NCBI RefSeq assembly: GCF_009801115.1
Contig: NZ_VTOL01000020.1
Coordinates: 21,971 to 85,970, forward strand
Direction: 5' to 3'
Source of the DNA: Dyadobacter sp. 3J3
Lineage (GTDB): Bacteria; Bacteroidota; Bacteroidia; Cytophagales; Spirosomataceae
Length of the DNA: 64,000 bases
Part shown: positions 8,936-18,000 of the stretch, piece by piece
How positions within the stretch are numbered: position 1 is the first letter of the stretch
Layout: each line of letters starts with the position of its first letter
Notes under the pieces: model-generated
Databases searched by the model: none
Told to the model about the DNA's origin: nothing
The model's input: only the letters and a program-made list of their open reading frames with translations
Position numbers and translations under genes: made by a program

Positions 8936-10201
8936 TCACTTCGAAGATTCCTGCGTTACGTCCTTCAAATTATCTGTAATAATATTTTCAGTTTCCCGGA
9001 CATTGGCAAAGGCATAATTCATCTTATCCCGGTCAAACTCTTTCTCATTATTGGCAATCCAGATCGTCGCTACGCCATTGCCGATGATGTTGGTAATAGC
9101 ACGGGCTTCAGACATGAAACGGTCAATACCAAGAAGTAAGGCCAGGCCTTCTATGGGAATCACCTTTACAGCTGTTAACGTAGAGGCAAGGACCACAAAT
9201 CCACTTCCAGTCACTCCTGCCGCACCTTTGGACGTAACCATTAATATACCAATGATTGATAACATTTGGCCAATCGTCAGATGCACGTTAAATACTTGCG
9301 CCAAAAAGATCGTGGCCATGGAAAGATAAATGGTTGTTCCATCCAGATTGAACGAATATCCAGCAGGTACTACCAGTCCTACGACAGGTTTGGAGCAGCC
9401 CATTCGTTCCAGTTTTTCCATAACAGAGGGCAAAGCAGCTTCCGAAGACGAAGTCCCTAAAACGATCAGCAATTCCTCTCGAATGTATTTCAGATATTTC
9501 CACATACTGATTTTGTAGGTATGTAAAACCAATCCCAGAACGCCGAAAATGAAGATTGCCATTGTTATGTACACAGTTCCCATCAGTTTCGCTAATGGCA
9601 ATAACGTGTGAATTCCATACTTTCCAATCGTAAAGGCCATTCCTCCGAAAGCTCCGATCGGAGCAAAGATCATGACAATGTGAAGTGCCCTGAACACATA
9701 TTTTGAAGCGAAATTCAGCCAGGTAATAATCTGGTCCTTTCCTGAATATTTACTTAAAACAGTACCTAAAATCAGGGAAACGAGAAGAACCTGTAAAGTG
9801 ACATTGTCAAGAAAAAATTTCAGCCAGCTGAAATCATGTACTTTATTGGCATATACAGAAATATCTCCTTTTTGAAGATTTGCAGTAACCACGCCATCAC
9901 CAGGACGAATAATATTAGCAACCAAAACCCCAACGATCAGCGCCATTGTCGTCACAATTTCAAAATAGAGAAGTGCTTTTGCGCCCACTTTTCCTACTTT
10001 TTTCAAATCACCCATTCCAATAATTCCCAGTGTGATGGTAAGGAAGATGATTGGATTGATAAATAGTTTAACGATTGAAATAAAACCTTTTCCCAAAACA
10101 TCCATTTTGACGGCTGTTTCCGGATCATAATGTCCGAGCAAGGCGCCAGCTGTAATGGCAGTAAGAACCCAAAAGGTGAGGTTGGTAAAAAGCTTCTTCA
10201 A
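8936..10201 (-). CDS. dctA: C4-dicarboxylate/H+ (Na+) symporter, DctA family
   Basis: 421 residues, the normal length of DctA/GltP-type (DAACS) symporters. It shows several membrane helices and the two hallmark regions: the serine-rich hairpin GTSSSEAALPSVMEKLE and the helix region PAGYSFNLDGTTIYLSMATIFLAQ. It should import succinate, fumarate or malate across the inner membrane. GltP-like amino acid transport is the alternative, and the substrate cannot be read from sequence alone. Its stop codon abuts the stop of the CHAT gene with no base between, so the two converging genes share no spacer for separate terminators. Confidence 0.88.
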   Translation of the reverse strand: MKKLFTNLTFWVLTAITAGALLGHYDPETAVKMDVLGKGFISIVKLFINPIIFLTITLGIIGMGDLKKVGKVGAKALLYFEIVTTMALIVGVLVANIIRPGDGVVTANLQKGDISVYANKVHDFSWLKFFLDNVTLQVLLVSLILGTVLSKYSGKDQIITWLNFASKYVFRALHIVMIFAPIGAFGGMAFTIGKYGIHTLLPLAKLMGTVYITMAIFIFGVLGLVLHTYKISMWKYLKYIREELLIVLGTSSSEAALPSVMEKLERMGCSKPVVGLVVPAGYSFNLDGTTIYLSMATIFLAQVFNVHLTIGQMLSIIGILMVTSKGAAGVTGSGFVVLASTLTAVKVIPIEGLALLLGIDRFMSEARAITNIIGNGVATIWIANNEKEFDRDKMNYAFANVRETENIITDNLKDVTQESSK

Positions 10202-10349
10202 TGGAATGAGTGGTTAAGGAGTATAAATAAACAGTTCAGAATAATGAATGAACCAGTTTATGCATATTTTAGATGGTAGTCAAGATACGATTTTAACAGA
10301 CTTCTCACTTAGCCACCGGGAGAGAAAAGTATTTTTTTATTATTGTTTA

Positions 10350-10381
10350 TATTTGGTCTAAATAATATTTTACTATATTTG
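10350..10381 (+). promoter_or_regulatory. Promoter of the heme operon with an overlapping palindromic operator
   Basis: TATATTTG at 10374-10381 fits the Bacteroidota -7 element TAnnTTTG. TTTG at 10352-10355 lies 18 bases upstream as the -33 element. The -33 box is embedded in the palindrome TATTTGGTCTAAATA (10350-10364, one mismatched pair), so a repressor bound there would block the promoter. Given the heme genes downstream, an iron-responsive Fur- or DtxR-type regulator is likely; this is inference. Confidence 0.6.
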
Positions 10382-10454
10382 TCCGTATCAAACGATAACA
10401 GAATAGTTTTCCGAAAAAATCAATTATCTCAGAGCACTTTATCCATACACAGTT

Positions 10455-10802
10455 ATGCATGACGCTTCACATTCCTATTCATCGTTACGGATTTTAAGTC
10501 AGTCGAAAAACGGATACATCGGGCAATGCAGCTGTTGTGAAGATTACAATTTTGTTTTTGGTAATGTACTATTCATTTTTTCAGAAGGCGGGTTAAGTGG
10601 ATTTCATGAAATGTTGTACGACAAGTACCAGTTTCAAAGCCAGGATACTGCATTGCCTCACGGAAGAAATCATTTATTAAGATCTCCTATACCCAATTTC
10701 ATGTTGTCATTCAATGATGATGAAGTGGAGGAAATAAAATGCCTTTTACAGGAAACCTTACTGGTTTTGGAAATCGACAGGATATTTTCAAATCATAAAT
10801 AA
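10455..10802 (+). CDS. Small CxCC-motif protein heading the heme operon (DUF6686-like)
   Basis: 115 residues, no signal peptide or membrane segment, so cytoplasmic. Near the N-terminus, GYIGQCSCCEDYNFVFGN holds a C-x-C-C cluster followed by an aromatic/glycine-rich strand. The C-terminal third contains FMLSFNDDEVEEIKCLLQE. The pattern resembles a small Bacteroidota family I remember as DUF6686, whose function is unknown; the match is from memory. The ATG follows the promoter at 10350-10381, and 11 bases separate the stop from the HmuT start, so it is the first gene of the heme operon. The cysteine cluster suggests iron, zinc or heme binding, perhaps as an iron-responsive accessory protein, but that is a guess. 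Confidence 0.65.
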   Translation: MHDASHSYSSLRILSQSKNGYIGQCSCCEDYNFVFGNVLFIFSEGGLSGFHEMLYDKYQFQSQDTALPHGRNHLLRSPIPNFMLSFNDDEVEEIKCLLQETLLVLEIDRIFSNHK

Positions 10803-10813
10803 AATACAAGCTC

Positions 10814-11659
10814 ATGCGTACCACAAGTTTTTATAGAGTTGGCTACACGCTGATTTTGTTTTTCTATCTGATTTCAAATTCAGTTTCCGGCAAACCGGCA
10901 CCTTTACGTATTGTTTCGGCTAATGGCACATTGAGTGAAATATTAGTGGGCCTGGGCCTCGAATCACAGATTGTTGGCGTAGATGTCACAAGCACTTACC
11001 CTGTATCTTTGGAGAAGCTGCCAAAAATCGGGCACAACAGAAATATTTCATCTGAGGGAATTCTGGCACTTAATCCGGACGTGATCGTAACCAGTGACCA
11101 AAGTATGATATCTGTCAATGTGCTAAAACAATTGAATAGTTCTGGAAAAAAAGTTGTGACTTTCAAACAGGAATATTCGGAGGAAGGTACTGTAAACCTG
11201 ATTCGTGAAATGGGCACCTATTTTAATGCAAAACCGCAGGCAGAAAAAATGATCAAATCATTGAAATCAGATTTGGCAAGACTTCCAAAAACTATAACAC
11301 CGAAAAAATTACTTTTCATCTATGCACGCGGAACGGGTACGCTCATGGTTTCCGGGAAAAATACGTCTCTTGATAAGATGTTCACATTGATAGGGCATAA
11401 AAACGCGGTAACCGATTTTACTGATTTTAAACCTTTAACATCTGAATCGCTTTTGGCGGCTAATCCGGATGTACTCGTTCTTTTTTCAAGCGGTCTGGAA
11501 AGTGTTGATGGTATAGAGGGACTTTTGAAAGTTCCGGGTGTTGCGTATACTAATGCCGGTAAAAACAGAAAAGTTATATCGATGGACGGTCAGCTTTTGA
11601 CTGGATTTGGACCCCGTCTGGGAAAAGCAGCTACTGAATTAGCTCAAAAGGTGAAATAA
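10814..11659 (+). CDS. hmuT: Hemin ABC transporter, periplasmic substrate-binding protein HmuT
   Basis: 281 residues with an N-terminal signal peptide (about 1-26). The mature part is a class III (BtuF/HmuT-type) binding protein: RIVSANGTLSEILVGLGLES starts the first lobe, LNPDVIVTSDQ follows, and ANPDVLVLFSSG starts the second lobe. It should bind heme released into the periplasm and deliver it to the HmuUV permease. The next gene starts on the last base of its stop codon (TAATG), so the two are translationally coupled. The heme assignment rests mainly on HmuS at the end of the same operon; taken alone the protein could serve a siderophore or cobalamin. Confidence 0.85.
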   Translation: MRTTSFYRVGYTLILFFYLISNSVSGKPAPLRIVSANGTLSEILVGLGLESQIVGVDVTSTYPVSLEKLPKIGHNRNISSEGILALNPDVIVTSDQSMISVNVLKQLNSSGKKVVTFKQEYSEEGTVNLIREMGTYFNAKPQAEKMIKSLKSDLARLPKTITPKKLLFIYARGTGTLMVSGKNTSLDKMFTLIGHKNAVTDFTDFKPLTSESLLAANPDVLVLFSSGLESVDGIEGLLKVPGVAYTNAGKNRKVISMDGQLLTGFGPRLGKAATELAQKVK

Positions 11660-12771
11660 TGATAGAGGAAGAAATCATAGCAAAATTAAAAAGCAAGGAT
11701 CAGAAAATGGTTCAGGAGAAATTGAAACAGCCACTTTCGCCAGGTTGGGTTATCCTGATTTTAAGTATTGCTTTGCTTGCCTGTATTATTTTTTCTGTCG
11801 GAACAGGCGCTTTGCATATTTCATTTTCAGAAATAATCGGGATCATTTCTTATAAAACAGGATTGACAAATAATCCGATTCTGGAAGAGCAAAAAGATAT
11901 TGTTTTTTGGGTGATCCGTTTGCCGAGAGTTTGTTTAGGAATTTTAGTAGGTGCAGGATTAGGGATCGCTGGTGCAGCTTTGCAAGGTTTATTTCGAAAC
12001 CCAATTGCTGACGCGACATTGATCGGCGTTACTTCCGGAGCTTCGCTTTTTGCGGTTATTGTGATTATGCTGAATATCAAGTTCTTTGGAATTATTAACG
12101 AGTATGCTGGCGCATATACGCTTTCATTCGCCGCTTTTGTGGGAGCAGCTTTAACGACAATGCTCGTATATCAGCTTTCAAAAATTACGGGTGAAGGAAG
12201 TATAACAACCATGCTTTTATGTGGAATTGCAATCAATGCTTTTGTAAGCGCACTTACGGGATTGATGACTTACATGGCTACGGACGAGCAGCTTAGAACA
12301 ATTACTTTCTGGACGTTAGGAAGTTTAGGCGGTGCTAACTGGACCACCGTTCTCTCAGTAGCTCCCTTCGTCGGATGCAGTATAATTTTTATGCCTTATC
12401 TTGCCAAGTCTTTGAATTTGTTGGTTTTAGGTGAAAGCCAGGCGGCACATTTAGGTGTGAATATGAAAGTCCTGAAAAGATCGATTATCATTTTGGCAAC
12501 TATGGCTGTGGGTTCCTCGGTTGCGGTTGCCGGTACCATTGGATTTGTGGGATTGGTTGTTCCGCACATTATCAGAAGTATTTTTGGGCCGGATAACCGG
12601 TATTTACTGGTTGGTTCGGCCATCGGCGGTGCTATTGTTTTGACATTGGCAGATACCATTTCAAGAACAATCGTAGCCCCGGCAGAACTTCCGATCGGTA
12701 TTCTGACAGCGCTTTTGGGAACACCGTTTTTCCTGTATCTTCTTTGGAATCAAAAACGAAACCGTGTATGA
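11659..12771 (+). CDS. hmuU: Hemin ABC transporter permease HmuU (FecCD family)
   Basis: 370 residues, a FecCD/BtuC-type permease with about ten membrane helices. Family hallmarks are RLPRVCLGILVGAGLGIAGA near the start, LFRNPIADATLIGVTSGA, the ATPase-contact loop with GFVGLVVPHIIR, and the end segment ELPIGILTALLGTPFFLYLL. It forms the inner-membrane channel for heme (or another iron complex) with HmuV. A charged stretch of about 30 residues precedes the first helix, slightly longer than usual. The start overlaps the hmuT stop by one base, and its own stop overlaps the HmuV start as ATGA. Confidence 0.9.
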   Translation: MIEEEIIAKLKSKDQKMVQEKLKQPLSPGWVILILSIALLACIIFSVGTGALHISFSEIIGIISYKTGLTNNPILEEQKDIVFWVIRLPRVCLGILVGAGLGIAGAALQGLFRNPIADATLIGVTSGASLFAVIVIMLNIKFFGIINEYAGAYTLSFAAFVGAALTTMLVYQLSKITGEGSITTMLLCGIAINAFVSALTGLMTYMATDEQLRTITFWTLGSLGGANWTTVLSVAPFVGCSIIFMPYLAKSLNLLVLGESQAAHLGVNMKVLKRSIIILATMAVGSSVAVAGTIGFVGLVVPHIIRSIFGPDNRYLLVGSAIGGAIVLTLADTISRTIVAPAELPIGILTALLGTPFFLYLLWNQKRNRV

Positions 12772-13559
12772 TCGAAACTAGCAACTTACATTTTGGTGTG
12801 AAAAATAAATCGCTTTTACAGGATATCAATTTCAAAGCGAAGAAAGGTGAATTTTGGGCTATTGTGGGTGCTAACGGAGCTGGGAAATCCACATTGATGA
12901 AGGTTTTGTCAAAAGAGATAATACCAACTTCCGGGACGGTTTCCTTCCATGGAAAAGATCTGAGAAAATATAGTTTGAAGGAACTGGCGCAAAAACGTGC
13001 TGTACTTGCCCAGCAAAATGTGATCACGCTTGCTTTTTCGGTGCGGGAAATTGTGTTAATGGGCCGGTATCCTTTTTATGATTCAAAACCCTCGCAGAAG
13101 GATCTGGCGATTGTAGATCATTGTCTGCAAAAGGTAGGAATTGCTCATTTCAGAGACCGGGTCTATCCAACACTTTCTGGCGGAGAGCAGCAACGCGTTC
13201 AGTTAGCAAGGACATTAGCGCAAATCTGGGAGGTTCGGGAAGGATTTATTTTATTGGACGAACCAACTTCCGGAATGGATTTGCTGCATCAGTATGAAAC
13301 ATTTCAGCTGGCGAGGGAAATGACCCGGAAAGGTTATGGAGTCATCGCCGTTGTTCATGATTTGAACTTTGCGTTACAATATGCTGATCAGGTTTTGATG
13401 TTGAAAAAGGGTAAAAATTTTGCGGTTGGAACTGCGCATGAGGTTTTAACAGGTGAAAATATAAGAGAGGCATTTGGGGTATCCGTTAGAATTATTCAGC
13501 CGGATGATACGCCATTCCCGGTGATTATTCCGGAAGCAACGCCGGTATCTGTTGTTTGA
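12768..13559 (+). CDS. hmuV: Hemin ABC transporter ATP-binding protein HmuV
   Basis: 263 residues from the ATG at 12768, which overlaps the hmuU stop (ATGA). An open TTG at 12744 would extend the frame by eight residues but lies well inside hmuU and is less likely. All ABC ATPase motifs are present: Walker A GANGAGKST, Q-loop AQQNV, signature LSGGEQQRVQLARTL, Walker B FILLDEPTSGMD and the switch histidine in VVHDLNFA. It should power heme import through HmuU. The length and sequence are typical of HmuV/FecE-type ATPases. Confidence 0.92.
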   Translation: MIETSNLHFGVKNKSLLQDINFKAKKGEFWAIVGANGAGKSTLMKVLSKEIIPTSGTVSFHGKDLRKYSLKELAQKRAVLAQQNVITLAFSVREIVLMGRYPFYDSKPSQKDLAIVDHCLQKVGIAHFRDRVYPTLSGGEQQRVQLARTLAQIWEVREGFILLDEPTSGMDLLHQYETFQLAREMTRKGYGVIAVVHDLNFALQYADQVLMLKKGKNFAVGTAHEVLTGENIREAFGVSVRIIQPDDTPFPVIIPEATPVSVV

Positions 13560-13616
13560 CAAATTTATTTAAAATAGTAACATAAAAATCTCCGTATAAT
13601 AAATTACCTATTCACT

Positions 13617-14660
13617 ATGAAGACAGAAATAATATCTGACCGTGCAGCACTAAAAGATCGTTGGGCTGAATTTAAAGCAGAAAATCCTAAAACGCGTATC
13701 CGTGACGCGGCCAAGGAATTGAATACAACCGAAGCGGATCTGGTAGCCACAGGCTTGGGTGAAAACATAATTTTGCTTGAAGGAGATTTCCGTGAATTGC
13801 TAAAAGATGTGCCTTCTTTGGGATATGTGATGGCACTTACGCGCAACGATCATGTGGTGCATGAGCGCAAAGGTGTGTATGAAAATGTTTCTTTCAATAA
13901 CCATGTAGGATTGGTTTTGGGGCCGGATATCGATTTAAGAATGTTCCTTGGCGACTGGAAATTCGGTTTTGCAGTTCACGAGGGAGATCGTCACAGTCTT
14001 CAATTTTTCAACAGTTTTGGAGATGCGACACATAAAATCTACCTGACTGAACAAAGTAATAAGGAAGCTTATGATGTTTTAGTAGAAAAATATCGTGCTG
14101 CTGATCAGGAAGCTATGCATTTGACGGCTGCCAAACCTGAGAAAAAAGCAGAAGAACCTGCCGGAGATATCGATGCAGCTGCATTTCAGGCTGAATGGCT
14201 GAATTTGAAAGATACACATGAGTTCTTCGGACTTCTTCGTAAATATAAATTATCAAGAAAAGAAGCGCTTCGCTATGCACCGGAAGGATATGCGTATCAG
14301 ATCAAACCGGAAAGTATGAAAGCGGTTTTTGATGCAGCATCGGAAACGGAATTGCCTGTTATGGTTTTTGTTTCAAATCCAAACTGTATCCAGATACATA
14401 CAGGACCTATCAAGAAGATTTTGGTTATGGGACCTTGGTTAAATATCATGGATCCGGCATTCAACCTGCATTTGCGCGAAGATGCAATTGATGAAGCATG
14501 GGTTGTAAGAAAACCAACCGAAGATGGAATCGTTACAGGAATTGAATTGATCGATAAAGAAGGTGTAATGTTCAACCAGTTTTTTGGAAAACGTAAACCA
14601 GGTCAGCCGGAATTAACAGCCTGGCCGGAATTGATCGAAAAGTCGGTTATTAAAAAATAA
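13617..14660 (+). CDS. hmuS: Hemin-degrading/heme-trafficking factor HmuS (HemS/ChuS family)
   Basis: 347 residues, the usual 340-350 of HemS/ChuS/HmuS proteins, made of two similar halves. The N-terminal half begins LKDRWAEFKAENPKTRIRDAAKEL, the second at about 195 with AFQAEWLNLKDTHEFFGLLRKYKL. Both carry the family's beta-sheet core (VMALTRNDHVVHERKGVYENV; VFVSNPNCIQIHTGPIKKI). The protein binds heme in the cytoplasm and, in studied relatives, breaks it down or hands it on. It lies 57 bases after hmuV on the same strand and is the gene that best defines this operon as heme-specific. Whether it degrades heme here cannot be told from sequence. Confidence 0.9.
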   Translation: MKTEIISDRAALKDRWAEFKAENPKTRIRDAAKELNTTEADLVATGLGENIILLEGDFRELLKDVPSLGYVMALTRNDHVVHERKGVYENVSFNNHVGLVLGPDIDLRMFLGDWKFGFAVHEGDRHSLQFFNSFGDATHKIYLTEQSNKEAYDVLVEKYRAADQEAMHLTAAKPEKKAEEPAGDIDAAAFQAEWLNLKDTHEFFGLLRKYKLSRKEALRYAPEGYAYQIKPESMKAVFDAASETELPVMVFVSNPNCIQIHTGPIKKILVMGPWLNIMDPAFNLHLREDAIDEAWVVRKPTEDGIVTGIELIDKEGVMFNQFFGKRKPGQPELTAWPELIEKSVIKK

Positions 14661-14686
14661 GTGTAAAAATAAATTAATGATTGAAA

Positions 14687-14847
14687 CTCCGTAGAAAGGT
14701 AGTATGCCAAAATATAGGAGTAACAACCGCTCCATAGGAGCATCCTGTTTATAGAAAAGAGAATTCAAAGCCGGGAATTAGACTCCGTAGGAGTCGCCTG
14801 TTAAGTGCTGGGAATTTACGAATCTGGCAGGAGGCTCCTATGGAGCC
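14687..14847. repeat. Cluster of short REP-like palindromes (CTCCnnnGGAG type)
   Basis: Three near-identical short palindromes lie within 120 bases: GCTCCATAGGAGC (14729-14741), GACTCCGTAGGAGTC (14781-14795) and GGCTCCTATGGAGCC (14833-14847). A half-unit ACTCCGTAG lies at about 14686. All share the core CTCC-NNN-GGAG. This looks like a dispersed repetitive extragenic palindrome family, between the heme operon and its likely terminator. No transposase gene lies nearby. Confidence 0.7.
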
Positions 14848-14892
14848 AGAGAATTTAATTAAATATATTATTTCGCCATAGTGATTCAAATG

Positions 14893-14921
14893 GGCTGTTC
14901 CGATTCGGGGCAGTCTTTTTT
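14893..14921 (+). terminator. Probable terminator of the heme operon
   Basis: A 9-bp stem with G-U pairs (14893-14901 with 14907-14915, loop about five bases) is followed directly by a run of six Ts. It lies about 230 bases beyond the hmuS stop, with the repeat cluster in between, so the operon mRNA would carry the palindromes in its 3' end. Confidence 0.6.
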
Positions 14922-14940
14922 GTTTTTAACCGTATGTGTT

Positions 14941-15079
14941 TAACCGCAATGGGCGCAATAGGTTTCGCAATAGACGCCAGAGTTTGATAATTAGAACTTT
15001 TGTTACCCGTCCGACAGGTATTGAAAACTTCAAATAACCCTTGCGTCCATTGCGAAAACCATTGCGCCCATTGCGGTTA
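14941..15079. repeat. Long inverted repeat of the CGCAATGG family
   Basis: Two 37-base arms (14941-14977 and 15043-15079) match as reverse complements at 34 positions. Each arm is itself made of degenerate 11-12-base direct repeats around CGCAAT(G/A)G. The 65-base centre holds ACCCGTCCGAC (15005-15015), which also forms the palindrome at 45361-45394. The right arm ends 9 bases from the stop of the alpha-2-macroglobulin gene, so it could fold at the 3' end of that mRNA. It is probably a member of a dispersed Bacteroidota repeat family. Confidence 0.7.
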
Positions 15080-15087
15080 AGAAAAAC

Positions 15088-18000
15088 CTACTCGACCTTC
15101 AATTTCCCTCCGCCAGAATAACTTCTGTATTCTCCCTGATACATCGCATCCGCAGCCGCAGGCCCAGTTGTGAATATTCCTTTGGAAACAATCCGTACCT
15201 GATAATAAAATGACTTTTCAATTTTATCAGCCGTTGTAAAAAAATGAATCCGATCATCACGAATGTCATAATAAGTTGGGATCGCGGCATTTTTTATCCA
15301 CGGCATATCGCGCGGCTCCGTAATTCTTGGATTTTCAATCTCAAAACCGGCAGGTAACAAATCCGTCACAACTACATTTTCAATCGGAAGTCCATTGGTA
15401 CTTGAGAGCGATAATTTTACCACAACCAGATCATTCTGATGCAAAACAGAAACCGTTTTTCCATCCCGTGTCAGGTATTGGCGACGGATACTTAATCCCT
15501 GATCTTCTTCCACAAAAGTACCCGTTGCCGACATGCCTTCCGATTGAGCAAACCAGTATAAATCACCTTTTCCCTGTGTCGTTATAGCTAATTTTTGATT
15601 GACAATTCCTTTGGTAATTTTCAATTCCTTACCATCAAAAGCAGAGATTTTCTTTCCATTAATCAAGGCAGAGCCTGTTACCGTTGAGGCAGAAGTTTTC
15701 TTGGCCACTTTTCCCAACGCCAAAACTGCAAAACTGGCTTCCTGCGTGTTGATATAAGAAGCAGACTGGATTGCCTTCGATAATTGGCGGGCCAAAGGCG
15801 TAATCTGCAAATTATCTCCATCTGTTTCCAAAAGCGTGTTTAATACCAATCCAAGATTTCTCAACGGCGAGGAATAACTATCATCAAAAACGGCACTGCC
15901 ATTTTGATATACATAACTTTTAGGTAAAATAGAATTGAAACTTCTTGTGTCACCAATCAACTGAAAAGCTCCGGCCAGCAGATAACGGGCATCAACCGTC
16001 AGCAATTGAGGATTTTGTTTATAATAATTCATCGCTGAACGGTTTGGTGAACCTGTAAGAGCAAGAACATACAACGAATAAAGTGTTTCCCGCCGAGCCA
16101 CCGTTTTACGAATTTTGGTTAAAGATTCTTTGGGCAGATCATTATTTGTACTGGCAATCGCTATTTCCCTGGTCGCGGTTGTTCCGGTTTTGGCAGTCAA
16201 ATAATCAATCGCTTTGCTTAGTGTTTTTGGATTTATTTCAAATCCAGCCCTGCGCGCCTCTTCCAGGAAATGAACGGCATAGGCAGTTGTCCACCAGTCT
16301 TCTACAACGGCCCCAGGCCACATGACGGCACCGCCATTAAATAATTGCTGAGATTCGATTTTACGGATTGCCTGCTGTACATTCGTAACCGGATTAAAAT
16401 CACTTTCTCCTGTTTTGACGAGATATACCGGCGTAGCCATTGCTTTGGCAAGATCTGCGAAATAAAGCTGTGGAAATGCCTTTGAAATCGTTTGTTCCAG
16501 ACAGCCATATGGATATCCCAGCAACGTTGAAAGTGCTTTTCCACCACCTCCAACAAGCGGAGAACGGCTTAGTACAACCTGACTTCCCGTAGTGGAAGGG
16601 ATAAAATTGTGGGTAAGATTGATCAATCCCTGCTGTCCGCCCGCGATTACTCCGGAGCTGCTTGTTGTCAACAAAGGCGAAGCCGGACGAACCGTAATTT
16701 CGGTTTGTTGTGTAAAAGTTTCTCCAAAAGCATTCACCTTCACAATCACTTTTCCCACACCAATGGCAGCCAAAGCTTTTAAAGAAAATATAGCTCTGGT
16801 TTCTTTGCCAGCCGGAATACTCATTTTTTGAACAGCAGGCACGGAACCGGAATTTAGCGGTCCGCTCACTTGTAAGGTAACCGTTGCGTCGGCAGCTTTT
16901 TTCTCGGTATTACTGATATTAACAGGTAAAATCAACTCATCACCCGGACTTAAAAAACGAGGCAAACCGGCACTGATCACAACCGGATCTGCCACTTTCA
17001 TATTTTTATTTGCAGAACCAAAAGCGTTGTCTTTATAGGCAACAGCCATAATCCGCAAATCTCCGCTGAACTGTGGAATGTTAATATCAAAAGTTGCTTC
17101 ACCGCTTCCATTGGCAGTAATTTGTCCACTCCAAAAAGAAACCAGTTCCGTTCTTCCGTTGCTCAATGGATTAATTCTTTTTTCGAGATCATACCCGTCA
17201 CCCCCAAAACTGGATGCGCCTGAAATATTTAATTCAGGGAAAAGCAACGCGTATAAATTATGACTGGTAACTTCCAAAGCCCGTTTTTGATAAAAATAGC
17301 CATGGATATCCGGCGTTTTAAAATTCTTGATTTGCAAAATTCCTTCGTCGACAACAGCAATTGTTACCTCTGCATTGGGCTGCGTTTTTATTTTGATCTG
17401 CTGTTTCGTTTTTGATCTTGACTTATCCACAGTTGTGATCGAAACAGGTAAATTTCGCTTTGAATCTTCTACCAAAACCGGAATAAATCCATTGGCAACC
17501 GTAAGCGGAAGATCTGAATTGTCAAGCGGCCGGATTAGCGTAGCCGTTACAAAAACATTCGGTAAATGTTCCTCTTTCAGGCTAAGTTTCAATTCAGCTG
17601 CTTTCTTTTCTGTCGTTAAAATGTGATGTTCCAGAACGCTGTTTCTTTCAACAGTTACCAGTAATCTACCATCAAAAGGTGTTTTGAAAAGGATTTTCGC
17701 CGTTTCCCCGACATTGTACTTTTCTTTATCGGTTTCCATTAAAACCCGTCCTTCATTGCTTACTTCAAAAGACGAATATTGGGTATAACCCGAACCATAA
17801 GCATAGAAATGGGAGACGCTGTAATGTTCCGCTTCCGGCCTCCGGATTCTTACCTGGTACTCCCCGGAAACTGTCGGGACATACCGAAAAGTATTTTTGC
17901 CATTGACGAGATTTAGAATGTTGGAGTACACAACTTTTTCACTTTTTCTGGAAGTATACGTTAGCTGTTCATTTTTCTTTTCTACAACAGTTTGATATTC

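Noticed and set aside
12744..12767. Upstream TTG start for hmuV
   Set aside because: It lies well inside hmuU; the ATG at 12768 forms the standard ATGA overlap and aligns with the family.
14701..14708. AGTATGCC half-site resembling the beta-oxidation operator
   Set aside because: No inverted partner follows; a half-site alone is expected by chance.
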